A stretch of DNA of 64,000 nucleotides, from positions 6,953 through 70,952 of the forward strand of contig SZOR01000007.1 of NCBI GenBank assembly GCA_030263275.1, read 5' to 3'. Position 1 is the stretch's first letter. Each line of letters opens with the position of its first letter. The notes below the pieces were generated by a model. It worked only from the letters and a program-made list of their open reading frames with translations, had not been told where the DNA came from and ran no database searches. The position numbers and the translations under genes are program-made. Of this stretch, positions 8,385 to 16,646 are shown piece after piece. The DNA comes from DSNY01 sp016861185. Lineage in GTDB: Bacteria > Pseudomonadota > Gammaproteobacteria > Burkholderiales > Burkholderiaceae_F.

Positions 8385-10063
8385 TGCGCTGGCTGCTGGG
8401 CGCGCTGCTCGCGCTCGCGTGCGTCGCCGCCGCGGGCGAGGAGAAGATCGTCGACTTCGCCGCCGACATCGCGATTGCGCGCGACGGCGCGGTCACGGTG
8501 GCCGAAACGATCGTCGTGCGGGCCGAGGGCGCCAGCATCAAGCGCGGCATCCTGCGCGATTTTCCGACCGCGTACACCGACCGCGCCGGCAACGCGGTGC
8601 GCGTGCCGTTCGACGTGGTCGCGGTCCGCCGCAACGGCGCACCCGAGCCGTACGCGCTCGAAGCGCTGTCGAACGGCGTGCGCATCCGCATCGGCCGCGC
8701 CGACGTGCTGCTCGACCGCGGCGAGCACCGCTACGAGATCGAGTACCGCACCGCGCGCCAGCTCGGCTTCTTCGCCGCGCACGACGAGTTGTACTGGAAC
8801 GTGACCGGCAACGGCTGGACCTTCGCGATCGACCGCGCGCGTGCGCGCGTGACGCTGCCGCAACCGGTGCCCGCCGCGCAGTTGTCCGCGGAGGCATACA
8901 CGGGTCCGTTCGGCGCGCGCGGCGGCGACTACAGCGCGCGCGTCGTCGACGGCGGCGCCGAGTACGAAACGACGCGCCGGCTGCCGCCGCAGCACGGCCT
9001 GACGATCGTGCTGGCGTTTCCGAAAGGCGTGGTCGCCGCGCCGTCGACGATCGAGCGCGCGAGCTGGTTCGTGCAGGACAACGTCGGCGCCGGCGTGGCG
9101 CTGGCCGGCGTGCTGGCGGTGTGGGCGTTCCTGTACTGGCGCTGGGACCGCATCGGCCGCGATCCGAAGCCGGGGCCGCGCTTTCCGCGCTACGAGCCGC
9201 CTTCGATGATGAGCGCGGCGGCCGTGCGTTTCGTCGACAAGATGTCTTTCGACAGCCGCTGCTTCGCCGCCGCGCTGCTCGGGCTCGGCGCGCGCGGGTA
9301 TCTGAAGATCCATCAGAACGGCGACGTGTTCGCGCTCGAGCGCACCGGCCGCGACGTGGCGTTCGGCACCGGTGAGAAGGCGATGGCCGACAAGCTGTTC
9401 GGCGGCGGCAAGGTCACCCAACTGCAGAAGGAATACGACCCCTCCGTCTACGCCGCGCAGAAGGCGCTCAGCGACGCGCTCGAGCACCACTACGCAGACG
9501 TGCTGTTCCGGCGCAATCGCACGCCGCTGGTGCTGGCGGGATTCGCTGCGGTGGCGACGGTCATCGGCGCGATCGTGCTGCGCTCGTCCGTGCCGGTCGT
9601 GATCGCGACCGCGGTCGTGCTGGCCGCATCGCTGCTGCTCTTCGCGTACCTGCTGCCCGCGTACACGCAGCAGGGACGGAAGCTGAAGGACGAGATCGAC
9701 GGACTGCGCCTGTATCTCGGCGTGGCCGAGGGCGACAACCTCGCGCGGCTGCAGAACCCGCGGCTCACGCCCGAGGAGTTCGCCGGCAAGCTGCCGTACG
9801 CGCTCGCGCTGGGCGTGGAGAAGACGTGGGCCGACCGCTTCGCCGCCGTGCTCGGCGCCGCCGCGGTCGCGCAGGCGGTGTCGCACTACTACACCGGCAG
9901 CAGCACCGACTCGCTCGCCGATGTCGGCTCGCTCAGCAGCAGCCTCGGCGAGCTCGGCACGACCGCCAGCGCGGCCGCGTCGCCGCCGGGGTCGGACTCG
10001 GGATCGGGTGGAGGCGGGGCGAGCGGGGGAGGTGGTGGCGGGGGCGGGGGGAGCGGGTGGTAG
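8384..10063 (+). CDS. DUF2207 domain membrane protein (LemA partner)
   Basis: A 559-residue envelope protein: signal peptide (LLGALLALACVAAAG), a periplasmic DUF2207 beta domain (about 20-240, with IVDFAADIAIARDGAVTVAETI), a transmembrane segment near 235-250 (GAGVALAGVLAVWAFLYW), a cytosolic linker, a two-helix membrane hairpin near 385-425, and a Gly/Ser-rich tail ending in a run of glycines. The ATG overlaps the LemA stop by one base (TGATG), consistent with translational coupling. The low-complexity glycine tail is typical of DUF2207/TPM-associated proteins. Function unknown. Confidence 0.85.
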   Translation: MRWLLGALLALACVAAAGEEKIVDFAADIAIARDGAVTVAETIVVRAEGASIKRGILRDFPTAYTDRAGNAVRVPFDVVAVRRNGAPEPYALEALSNGVRIRIGRADVLLDRGEHRYEIEYRTARQLGFFAAHDELYWNVTGNGWTFAIDRARARVTLPQPVPAAQLSAEAYTGPFGARGGDYSARVVDGGAEYETTRRLPPQHGLTIVLAFPKGVVAAPSTIERASWFVQDNVGAGVALAGVLAVWAFLYWRWDRIGRDPKPGPRFPRYEPPSMMSAAAVRFVDKMSFDSRCFAAALLGLGARGYLKIHQNGDVFALERTGRDVAFGTGEKAMADKLFGGGKVTQLQKEYDPSVYAAQKALSDALEHHYADVLFRRNRTPLVLAGFAAVATVIGAIVLRSSVPVVIATAVVLAASLLLFAYLLPAYTQQGRKLKDEIDGLRLYLGVAEGDNLARLQNPRLTPEEFAGKLPYALALGVEKTWADRFAAVLGAAAVAQAVSHYYTGSSTDSLADVGSLSSSLGELGTTASAAASPPGSDSGSGGGGASGGGGGGGGGSGW

Positions 10064-10300
10064 GCGCGTGTGACGGGGCCGCTTCCATTGGCGACGCGGA
10101 GTCCGCAGACAACTCCTGCCTAAGATCACAGGGCCGAGTCCATCGCCCCCTGCCCCATCGCGTCTAGCCCGAGCGCAACGAAAGGGCCGCAAACCCGGCG
10201 GTACTTACGAGAGACCACCGAAGCAATTCGCGTACCCTTAGCAGGCGCGCGCGCGAGCGGCATCCTGCCGCACTCGAGATGTAACGGTCCGGCTGACTAA

Positions 10301-12322
10301 ATGAGAAAGAAGATTCGTCTCCCTGTCCTGCGCAGTCTCTCCGTTCGCCACTATCCCATGTACCCCGGGCCAAGCGATGGTAGCGGTTTCGAGCAACCGC
10401 TGCCGGCTGGCGTCTGCGTAATCGTGGGGATGAACGGGATCGGCAAGACGACACTCCTGAACTTGCTCCATCGGATGCTCACCGGACCCTTCGATCCGCG
10501 CAAAGCTGACCTGGGGCGGCCTGGCGCGGGTCGGCACGCAATGACGGAGCTGAGGCGTTTCAACTACTTCTCGTCTCGGGTCGAGAGTCCGATTCCCGCC
10601 GCGATAGCGACCGTCGAAGTCGCGTTCGGCGAGAAAGACGTTGTCCGTGTCACGCGAGCGCTAGCGGATCTGCGCATCGTTGAACTCTGGCACAACCAGC
10701 GCCGACTGGTCGACGCCGATCACGTACGGTTTCAGGAGCTGGTTTGTGAGCTGTCAGGGCTGGATACGCACTGGGACTTCGATTTTGTCGTGCGGCACCT
10801 CGTCTTCTTCTTGGAGGAGAAGGCGCCATTGCTCTGGAGTGAAGAGGGTCAGTTCGAGCTGCTCCGGGCATTGTTTCTGGATAGCGCCGATTCGAAACGC
10901 TGCGTTGAACTGACCGACGTCATCTTCAAACTCGACAGCCAGATTCGCAACAAGAACTGGCGGCTCAACGAGCTCAGAGAAAAGTTGGCGGAGATCGAGG
11001 AAGCAACTGCGACCGGTGACGAAGTCACCCAGGAGAGCATTCCGGTGTTGGAGACGCGCCTGAACGCCGTCAACGAAACGCTGCAGACGTTGGCAGAACG
11101 CGAGACCAGGGAGGGCAACGAACTCGACGGCTTAGAGAAGCAGGCGTTCGAAGCCGAAATCCGGCTGGACGAAGCTCGCAGCGAGCTGCGCCGCTTCGAA
11201 CAGGGCTTCTTCCGCGCGCTGTTGCCTGATATCCCTGCGGCAACCGAACTCGTTCTTGGTCGTCTAATCGCCGGCGAAGCATGCCTCGTTTGTGGCAGCG
11301 ACACTTCCCGGGCGCAGGAACGTCTTCGCCGCCTGGAGAAGCTCTGCGCTTGCCCGATCTGCGAGACGCCCGACGTCGCGAAGTCGACCGGCAACGCCAC
11401 GAGCATAAGCGCCTCCCGTCTTCAGCGGCTGGAATCCAAAGTAGCAGCCGCCGCGGTCGAGCATGCCCGGATCACGGATCTGCTGCAGCATGGTCGGCGC
11501 TCCTTTGAACAACTCAAGCAAGACCAGCGCAATGCCTGGCGCGATCAGGCGCAGCTGCAGTCTCGCCTCAGCGACCTCCGCGCGCAGATCCCACCGAGCA
11601 GTGACGAAGCCAGTCGGCTGCGCGGCCAGGTCGCCGCGGAAGAAAAAGAGCTCAAGGCACTCCGCTTACAAGTTTTGAAGCAACGAAAAGCGCTTGCGCA
11701 GGTTCTCCAGAGGGCCAGTCAGAGTATCAGCCAAGTCGCCGACAAGATCTGCGCCGATTTCTCGCATTTCGCCAGTCAGTTCCTCGAAGAAGACTGCCGA
11801 CTGGATTACACGATGGCCAAGCGGATGATCGGCCAAGCCGGCACCTCGATGGAGTTCCCCGCCTTTTCCGTGCAGATGTCCTCGGCCCTGACGAAGACGC
11901 CCAGTACACGTGGCAGCGCCGATCAGGTCTCCGAGTCCCAGAAGGAATTCCTCGACCTAGCGTTCCGAATGGCCGTGATGAGAACGGCCGCATCTCGCAA
12001 GTCGCCCGCGATGCTCGTCATTGAGACGCCTGAGGCTAGCCTAGATTCGTTCTTTGTCGCGCGTGCGGGCCAGATGTTGCGGGAGTTCACATATGTGGAC
12101 AAGGAATGCCGCCACACGGTTATCGCATCGAGCAATCTGAATCGCGAGAACATGATCCCAGAGTTGCTAGGCCTGCGCGGCGGCTCCCGGCCTGCCCGTG
12201 CCAACGAAGACGTGGCACGCCGCGTGATCAACTTGCTCGAAATCTCGGCCAAGCCGAGGGCGCTGACCGCGCATCTGCGCCATTACGAGAAGAACCTGAA
12301 AGAGGCTCTCAGTGCCGAGTAA
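10301..12322 (+). CDS. Rad50/SMC-like ABC ATPase with central double-CxxC, ABC-3C type
   Basis: A 673-residue ABC ATPase. Walker A is GMNGIGKTTLL (43-53). A long coiled-coil hairpin (about 215-500) is interrupted by two CxxC pairs (Cys328/331 and Cys351/354), a zinc-binding element between the arms. The signature-like VSESQKEFLDLAF is near 543-555, and the Walker B strand LVIETPEASLD at 572-582 has Glu where Asp is usual. This architecture belongs to ATPases of ABC-three-component conflict systems and Rad50-like OLD relatives, which sense nucleic-acid structure and license an effector. The gene overlaps the next one by 11 bases. Codon use is less GC-biased than the flanking genes, supporting acquisition by transfer. 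No strong Shine-Dalgarno was seen. Confidence 0.72.
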   Translation: MRKKIRLPVLRSLSVRHYPMYPGPSDGSGFEQPLPAGVCVIVGMNGIGKTTLLNLLHRMLTGPFDPRKADLGRPGAGRHAMTELRRFNYFSSRVESPIPAAIATVEVAFGEKDVVRVTRALADLRIVELWHNQRRLVDADHVRFQELVCELSGLDTHWDFDFVVRHLVFFLEEKAPLLWSEEGQFELLRALFLDSADSKRCVELTDVIFKLDSQIRNKNWRLNELREKLAEIEEATATGDEVTQESIPVLETRLNAVNETLQTLAERETREGNELDGLEKQAFEAEIRLDEARSELRRFEQGFFRALLPDIPAATELVLGRLIAGEACLVCGSDTSRAQERLRRLEKLCACPICETPDVAKSTGNATSISASRLQRLESKVAAAAVEHARITDLLQHGRRSFEQLKQDQRNAWRDQAQLQSRLSDLRAQIPPSSDEASRLRGQVAAEEKELKALRLQVLKQRKALAQVLQRASQSISQVADKICADFSHFASQFLEEDCRLDYTMAKRMIGQAGTSMEFPAFSVQMSSALTKTPSTRGSADQVSESQKEFLDLAFRMAVMRTAASRKSPAMLVIETPEASLDSFFVARAGQMLREFTYVDKECRHTVIASSNLNRENMIPELLGLRGGSRPARANEDVARRVINLLEISAKPRALTAHLRHYEKNLKEALSAE

Positions 12323-12947
12323 TTTCGAAAAACCGTTGCCCCTCGAGCACGTCCGAATGTGGATGCTCCTGGTGGTTCGCGGTGCCGCGGCCTCGGGCCT
12401 AACACCAATGCCCCTTGCGCTGTTCCATCGCCTCGTGTTCCTGTCAAACACGCTCGCAGCGCTGTACGACGCGGCGCCACCCAGCGAGTTCGTGATGAAG
12501 CATCGCCGCGGCCCCTTTTACCCTCAGGCGCAACGCGAACTCGAGTGGCTTTCTGTGCGAGGGCTAACGGAACTGTCAGATCTGCATTGGACCGGCGAAA
12601 GCACTGTCGAAGCGAGCGTCACACTGTCCTCAGCCGGCAACCAACTTGTCGAGGCAAGCGTAGAGGCCAGCCGCTGGTGTCGCGACGTGGTCTCGTTCTT
12701 GACCGACTTGGCCGCCGCCGTGGCGAGCGTCGACGAGGGTTCCGAAGTCACCGTTGCCGATCACGACTTAACCTATAGCCAAAAGTGGGCGCGCCCGTAC
12801 AGCGTTATCGCCTTCCGTCAGCCGGAGGATCGTCTATCGGTCAAAGGTGCGCAGCGCATAGTCGAGGAGTTACCCAGCAAGCTGCAGCCCCACCGGCAGC
12901 AGAAGCTTCGCATCTATCTCCAATACCTTGAGGAGCTCGCCGCATGA
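12312..12947 (+). CDS. Small middle-component-like protein of ABC ATPase cassette
   Basis: A 211-residue protein without a recognised name. The first ~75 residues are helical and resemble a winged-helix or helical adaptor: LALFHRLVFLSNTLAALY, then FVMKHRRGPFYPQAQREL-type and ELEWLSVRGLTEL. The remainder alternates helices (VSFLTDLAAAVASV, RIVEELPSKL). No catalytic motif or membrane segment is visible. Its position between an ABC ATPase and a nuclease-like gene, its size, and 11- and 4-base overlaps on both sides match the 'middle component' of ABC-three-component systems, which links the ATPase to the effector. That assignment is by context, not by sequence similarity I can prove. Confidence 0.5.
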   Translation: MPSNFEKPLPLEHVRMWMLLVVRGAAASGLTPMPLALFHRLVFLSNTLAALYDAAPPSEFVMKHRRGPFYPQAQRELEWLSVRGLTELSDLHWTGESTVEASVTLSSAGNQLVEASVEASRWCRDVVSFLTDLAAAVASVDEGSEVTVADHDLTYSQKWARPYSVIAFRQPEDRLSVKGAQRIVEELPSKLQPHRQQKLRIYLQYLEELAA

Positions 12948-13981
12948 CCGTGCGTCAGAGTCGCAGTGCTCGGCGAAGTGGGCAGACGAAGAAGCACTCA
13001 CCGCTGTCCATCGTCCGGCGTCAGCGCGTGTTGAGCGAGGAGCCGCGGACGGAGGAAGAGCGATTTGCGTTCGACGTGCTTGCCTGGCTTCGCCGCTGGG
13101 TCGAGGCGCGCGCTGATGCCGATCTGTCCGCGATGCAGCCTGGTGTTTTCATCTACGCCGGGTCGGAGCCTCCATCGAACATCATGGATGACCTGGAGGA
13201 AGCGCCCGGGTTTCGCAAGACGCATGATTCGGCCATCTCTGGTGTTGTCCACGTGTGCAGCCTCGAGATGCGCAAGGTTCACAGGAAGGGCGTGGCTTTC
13301 AGGGACGTGCCACATGCCTTGCTGCGTTTGCGGCAAATGAAGCTGGATCACTTGCCCATCGTCGTTTTTTCTCCCGCCCAGTTGGTTGCTCTCGTAAAGC
13401 GTTCCGGCATCGACGCGGACGATTGCGAGCAGGTGCCGTTTCGCACGAGCCCGGCGACGTCGTTCGACTTCGGTAAAGTTAATAGCTGCCTGGACGAATT
13501 TCATCGGCTCTTTACGCGGCATCCTGAGAGCTACTGCCGCATATGGGCCGTACCGAAGCGGAGGAAACTGAAGCCGAATCCCGAGAAGCAGATTCAGGGT
13601 TCCCTAATGGCGTATTTCTACTTCTTTGTTCGACCGCATGGCGTTCTCGTAGACGAGGAGTTCACGACGTTCATGGGCCGCGGCGACGTAAGACTCGTTC
13701 GCTGGAAGGGAGCCGCCCAACTAGAAGTGTGCATGATGGAATTGAAAGTACTCAGCGCGCAAAGAACGGACGCAAAGAACGAGCAATGGGCGCTTGGAGG
13801 CCTTGCTCAGATCCGCGACTATCGGTCGACGCAGCCACTACCCGGCCCCTCATACTTGTGCTGCTTTGACGGCCGCGCGAAGGACGTGGACCTACCTTCG
13901 GTGGATGCGGCCGCGGCCCGCGAAACCGTCGTATACCGCCGCTTCTACATGCTTAACAGCAGCGGCCGCTCTACGCAATGA
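12944..13981 (+). CDS. Putative PD-(D/E)XK nuclease effector of ABC ATPase cassette
   Basis: A 345-residue protein. The C-terminal half (about 215-330) shows a restriction-endonuclease-fold pattern: helix PEKQIQGSLMAYFYFF, strand ending GRGDVRLVRW with Asp248, and strand CMMELKVL with Glu266-x-Lys268, giving D-x17-E-x-K. A helix with WALGGLAQIRDY follows, as the fold requires. The N-terminal ~200 residues have no recognised domain. It starts inside the previous stop (ATGA overlap) and its 3' end overlaps the convergent methyltransferase by 11 bases. A nuclease triggered by the upstream ATPase is the natural reading; a nickase or inactive fold is possible. Codon use is atypical for the window. 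Confidence 0.55.
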   Translation: MTVRQSRSARRSGQTKKHSPLSIVRRQRVLSEEPRTEEERFAFDVLAWLRRWVEARADADLSAMQPGVFIYAGSEPPSNIMDDLEEAPGFRKTHDSAISGVVHVCSLEMRKVHRKGVAFRDVPHALLRLRQMKLDHLPIVVFSPAQLVALVKRSGIDADDCEQVPFRTSPATSFDFGKVNSCLDEFHRLFTRHPESYCRIWAVPKRRKLKPNPEKQIQGSLMAYFYFFVRPHGVLVDEEFTTFMGRGDVRLVRWKGAAQLEVCMMELKVLSAQRTDAKNEQWALGGLAQIRDYRSTQPLPGPSYLCCFDGRAKDVDLPSVDAAAARETVVYRRFYMLNSSGRSTQ

Positions 13982-15242
13982 GCTCGATGAGCCGCTCCTC
14001 CAGTTCATGCTCTCCACCCTGCTGCGCGCTCGTCCGCATGGCCCTAAGTCGCACGTGGCGCTTCACCGCATACCCTTCGCTCCTAGCAATCTGGGCAATG
14101 ATGTGACCGCTGCGCACGACAATGCCAGCGTAGCTGCTCTCCCCTACGACAATTACGATCCGGCCACTCGGCTTCATTCTCGCCTTCAAGCCGATTAACA
14201 ACCGGTGCAGATCGGCGAAGTACGCGGCGATCATTGCCGGGATACGATCGTCCCACAGTCGAGCTCGAATGGACTGCAGCTCGGCACACGTGTTGCGTAG
14301 TATTGCTGAAGGGGGAGGCTCGCAGCCGTAGTCCATCGTGAGCTGAACATGCGATCGCAGCGTGCTCTGGCGCAAGTTCCGGTTGTCCTCTCGCGTTCGG
14401 AGATAGCCGAGCAGCCACAGTTCTAGGTTGTAGATATCCGTGTAGTCGAAGGAGTTGGGATACGGCGGCGAGAAGATTGCGTAATCGACTGGATCCACCC
14501 ACGCGAGCTCGGTTAGGCAGGATCCGCGCCGGATCTCATAGGTTGAACACGCGCGCCGGTTAAAGCGTGAAATGTCGTGAATCGCGGCCAGGAACGCTTG
14601 ATGAAGCGCTGCATCAACGTCGCGAGCGCTGCGTTGCTGGCCCAGCCAGTTGGATCGGTACTTGCGCCCCTTCCCATTAACGGTGACATTGCTTACGCCA
14701 ACCAGGATGGAGCCGAGCAGCACTTTCAGGAGTCTGCGATTGCATTCGCTCTGCAGTTGCTCGATCGCAGACCGATACCGCAGGATCTGTCCCATGACCT
14801 CCTTCGGGTAGACCCAGCGTCCTCCATCGCCCGGCTCACACAGCGTCTGCGGAGCATCAGCGGACAAATCCGCGTCGACATCGCCGCGCCGCACCGCCTT
14901 TCGGATGCGGATGAAGTCGTCACTCAGCGCGTCAATGTCGTACGCCGTCAGCTTTGCCTCGGCTAAGTCGGCAATGAATGGATTGACCTCAATGAGGATC
15001 GGATGAACGCCGGCGAACTGCGCCGCGATCCCCGTTGTCCCACACCCACCGAAAGGATCAAGACAGCGCGCCCCACTCGCAAGGCCGCCGCGACCAAGCA
15101 TGTCCAGAACAAACTGCGGCGAAAATGCTTCCTTGAACTTGAACCAGCGCTGGTACGGAATCTCCACGCTTGACTGGTTCGTCGACATTGGCGCCGAGCG
15201 ATTGGCCGGCGCCAGCCATGCATTGATTTTGTGATGATGCAT
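13971..15242 (-). CDS. DNA methyltransferase (SPPY class, N4-cytosine or N6-adenine)
   Basis: A 423-residue SAM-dependent DNA methylase. Motif I is DPFGGCGTT (62-70) and catalytic motif IV is SPPY (258-261) followed by NSFDYTDIYNLELW. An SPPY tetrapeptide is typical of N4-cytosine enzymes, DPPY of N6-adenine. VVVGESSY and the C-terminal substrate region complete the fold. About 190 residues separate motifs I and IV, leaving room for a recognition insert. Either Met1 or Met19 could be the start; neither has a clear Shine-Dalgarno. It is convergent with the nuclease-like gene and overlaps it by 11 bases, so one may modify host DNA against the other. GC is lower than in flanking genes. Confidence 0.82.
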   Translation of the reverse strand: MHHHKINAWLAPANRSAPMSTNQSSVEIPYQRWFKFKEAFSPQFVLDMLGRGGLASGARCLDPFGGCGTTGIAAQFAGVHPILIEVNPFIADLAEAKLTAYDIDALSDDFIRIRKAVRRGDVDADLSADAPQTLCEPGDGGRWVYPKEVMGQILRYRSAIEQLQSECNRRLLKVLLGSILVGVSNVTVNGKGRKYRSNWLGQQRSARDVDAALHQAFLAAIHDISRFNRRACSTYEIRRGSCLTELAWVDPVDYAIFSPPYPNSFDYTDIYNLELWLLGYLRTREDNRNLRQSTLRSHVQLTMDYGCEPPPSAILRNTCAELQSIRARLWDDRIPAMIAAYFADLHRLLIGLKARMKPSGRIVIVVGESSYAGIVVRSGHIIAQIARSEGYAVKRHVRLRAMRTSAQQGGEHELEERLIELIA

Positions 15243-15860
15243 CCAAGTGGCGGAAGCCGGATCAGATTCCCAAGTTTACTTCGCCGATCTCATCGCGAAA
15301 GGCTACGTGCACGAGTTTCGTCTAGCCGTGACGCGCTGGCGATCGAGCCATGTAGAACCGGAGCCACATCCATTCTTTCGCTGGCGAGCCAGTTTGGCTC
15401 CTCGGCCTCGCATGCACTCTCCGACGACTCTGATCGCGATCGGTACCAAGAGCGATTGCCACCCGCCAGCGCGAAACTGAACTCATGGAAGACCAGCCCT
15501 GCTTCCGTCCGCCGCGGAGCCTCCTGGCCGACCCGAGACCGACCTGGCGAATTGAGCCGTGATCGTCTGCGATCAGTACACCTCGGAGGCGGAGTATTGG
15601 CAGGGCGTCGGGCGTGAACTTGGCAATGCGCCTTTAACCGTGCCCTGATCTTCCCCGAGTCGTATCTGGGGTCGGCGACATCCCGGCGCGCATGCGGCGC
15701 ATCCAGAAGATGATGCGCGTGCACTTGATCAACCGGCGTTGCACGAGCGCGCAGGCGCCATCCAAGCAGGCCGAACCCTTGGCGGGCGCTTCGGTCCGCT
15801 CGGGCGCGATCCGCCGACCTTGTTAAGAGAGGGCGGGGCGATGCTCGAGCGGTGCGGCCG
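15243..15860. other. 618-base non-coding stretch at island 1 edge
   Basis: No intact gene is apparent. The stretch has mixed base composition and frequent stops in all frames. It contains short gene-like fragments (for example plus-strand frames around 15558-15640 and 15670-15770) that may be remnants of disrupted genes. It separates the low-GC defence-like cassette from core genes and may hold the recombination scar of its insertion. No tRNA, integrase or clear direct repeat was seen. Confidence 0.5.
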
Positions 15861-16646
15861 TCAGGGCTCCAGCCGGTTCATCGCACCGAAGAACACCCGC
15901 GTGTCGTATGCCATCACGATCCTGCCATCGCGTTGGCCGGCGTCGAACAGTTCGTGCAGCCGCGCGAGCATCGGCGCGTAGCCCGGTGCGTCGGGCTTCG
16001 GCACGTACGAGGCCGAGTTCAGCCGCTCGACCAGCGTGTCCCAGTCCAGTTCGGTCGGGTTCGCGAAGCGCTGCTCGCGCCAGACGGGGCCACCGAAGAA
16101 CTCGGTCACCGATTCCTCGTGCGCGTGGCGGTGCCTGATCTTCGCGTAGTCGATGCCGAAGTCGAGCAGCAGTTGTTCGTAGCCTTCGGCGAAGGGCGAG
16201 CCGGTGGCGATGCGGTCGTTCCAGATCAACGCCGCGCGCGCGGGGCGCTTCGCGATCCGCAGCGACTCGGCGCGGGCGCGCGGCACGTCGAACCAGTGGA
16301 AGGCCTGCGCGGCGATCACGAGATCGACGCTCGCATCCGGCAGCGTGGTCGCCTCCGCGGTCCCGGCGACGCTGCGAAAGCGCGGATACGCGGCGAGCTG
16401 GCGGTCGCCGGCCGCGCGCATCGCGTCGTTGGGCTCGACGCCGATCACCTGGAAGCCCGCGCGCAGGAACGGTTCGCACGACAGCCCGGTGCCGCTGCCC
16501 AGATCCGCGACCACGGCGCCGGCGGGCAGCGCCAGTTCGCGCGCGAGCATCGGCGCGATCGCGTCCGGATAGCCGGGCCGCGCGCGCGCGTAGCTCGCCG
16601 CGCGGTCGGTGAAGCGTTCGGTCGAGACGGGACCCGCGATCACCAC
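15861..16646 (-). CDS. Class I SAM-dependent methyltransferase (methyltransf_11 type)
   Basis: A 261-residue small-molecule methyltransferase. SAM-binding motif I VVADLGSGTGLSCEPF is at about 45-60, motif II VIGVEPNDAM at about 68-77, and the post-II strand VDLVIAAQAFHWF near 110-122. The AQAFHWFD motif is typical of the trans-aconitate methyltransferase-like family, so the substrate is likely a small acid or metabolite, but it cannot be named. A GTG start at 16646 overlaps the dapB-like stop by 7 bases, which supports it. Last gene of a leftward operon. Confidence 0.85.
   Translation of the reverse strand: MVIAGPVSTERFTDRAASYARARPGYPDAIAPMLARELALPAGAVVADLGSGTGLSCEPFLRAGFQVIGVEPNDAMRAAGDRQLAAYPRFRSVAGTAEATTLPDASVDLVIAAQAFHWFDVPRARAESLRIAKRPARAALIWNDRIATGSPFAEGYEQLLLDFGIDYAKIRHRHAHEESVTEFFGGPVWREQRFANPTELDWDTLVERLNSASYVPKPDAPGYAPMLARLHELFDAGQRDGRIVMAYDTRVFFGAMNRLEP

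Noticed and set aside
10301..15242. Prophage or integrative element
   Set aside because: No integrase, capsid, terminase or attachment-site repeat is visible; only defence-like genes are present.
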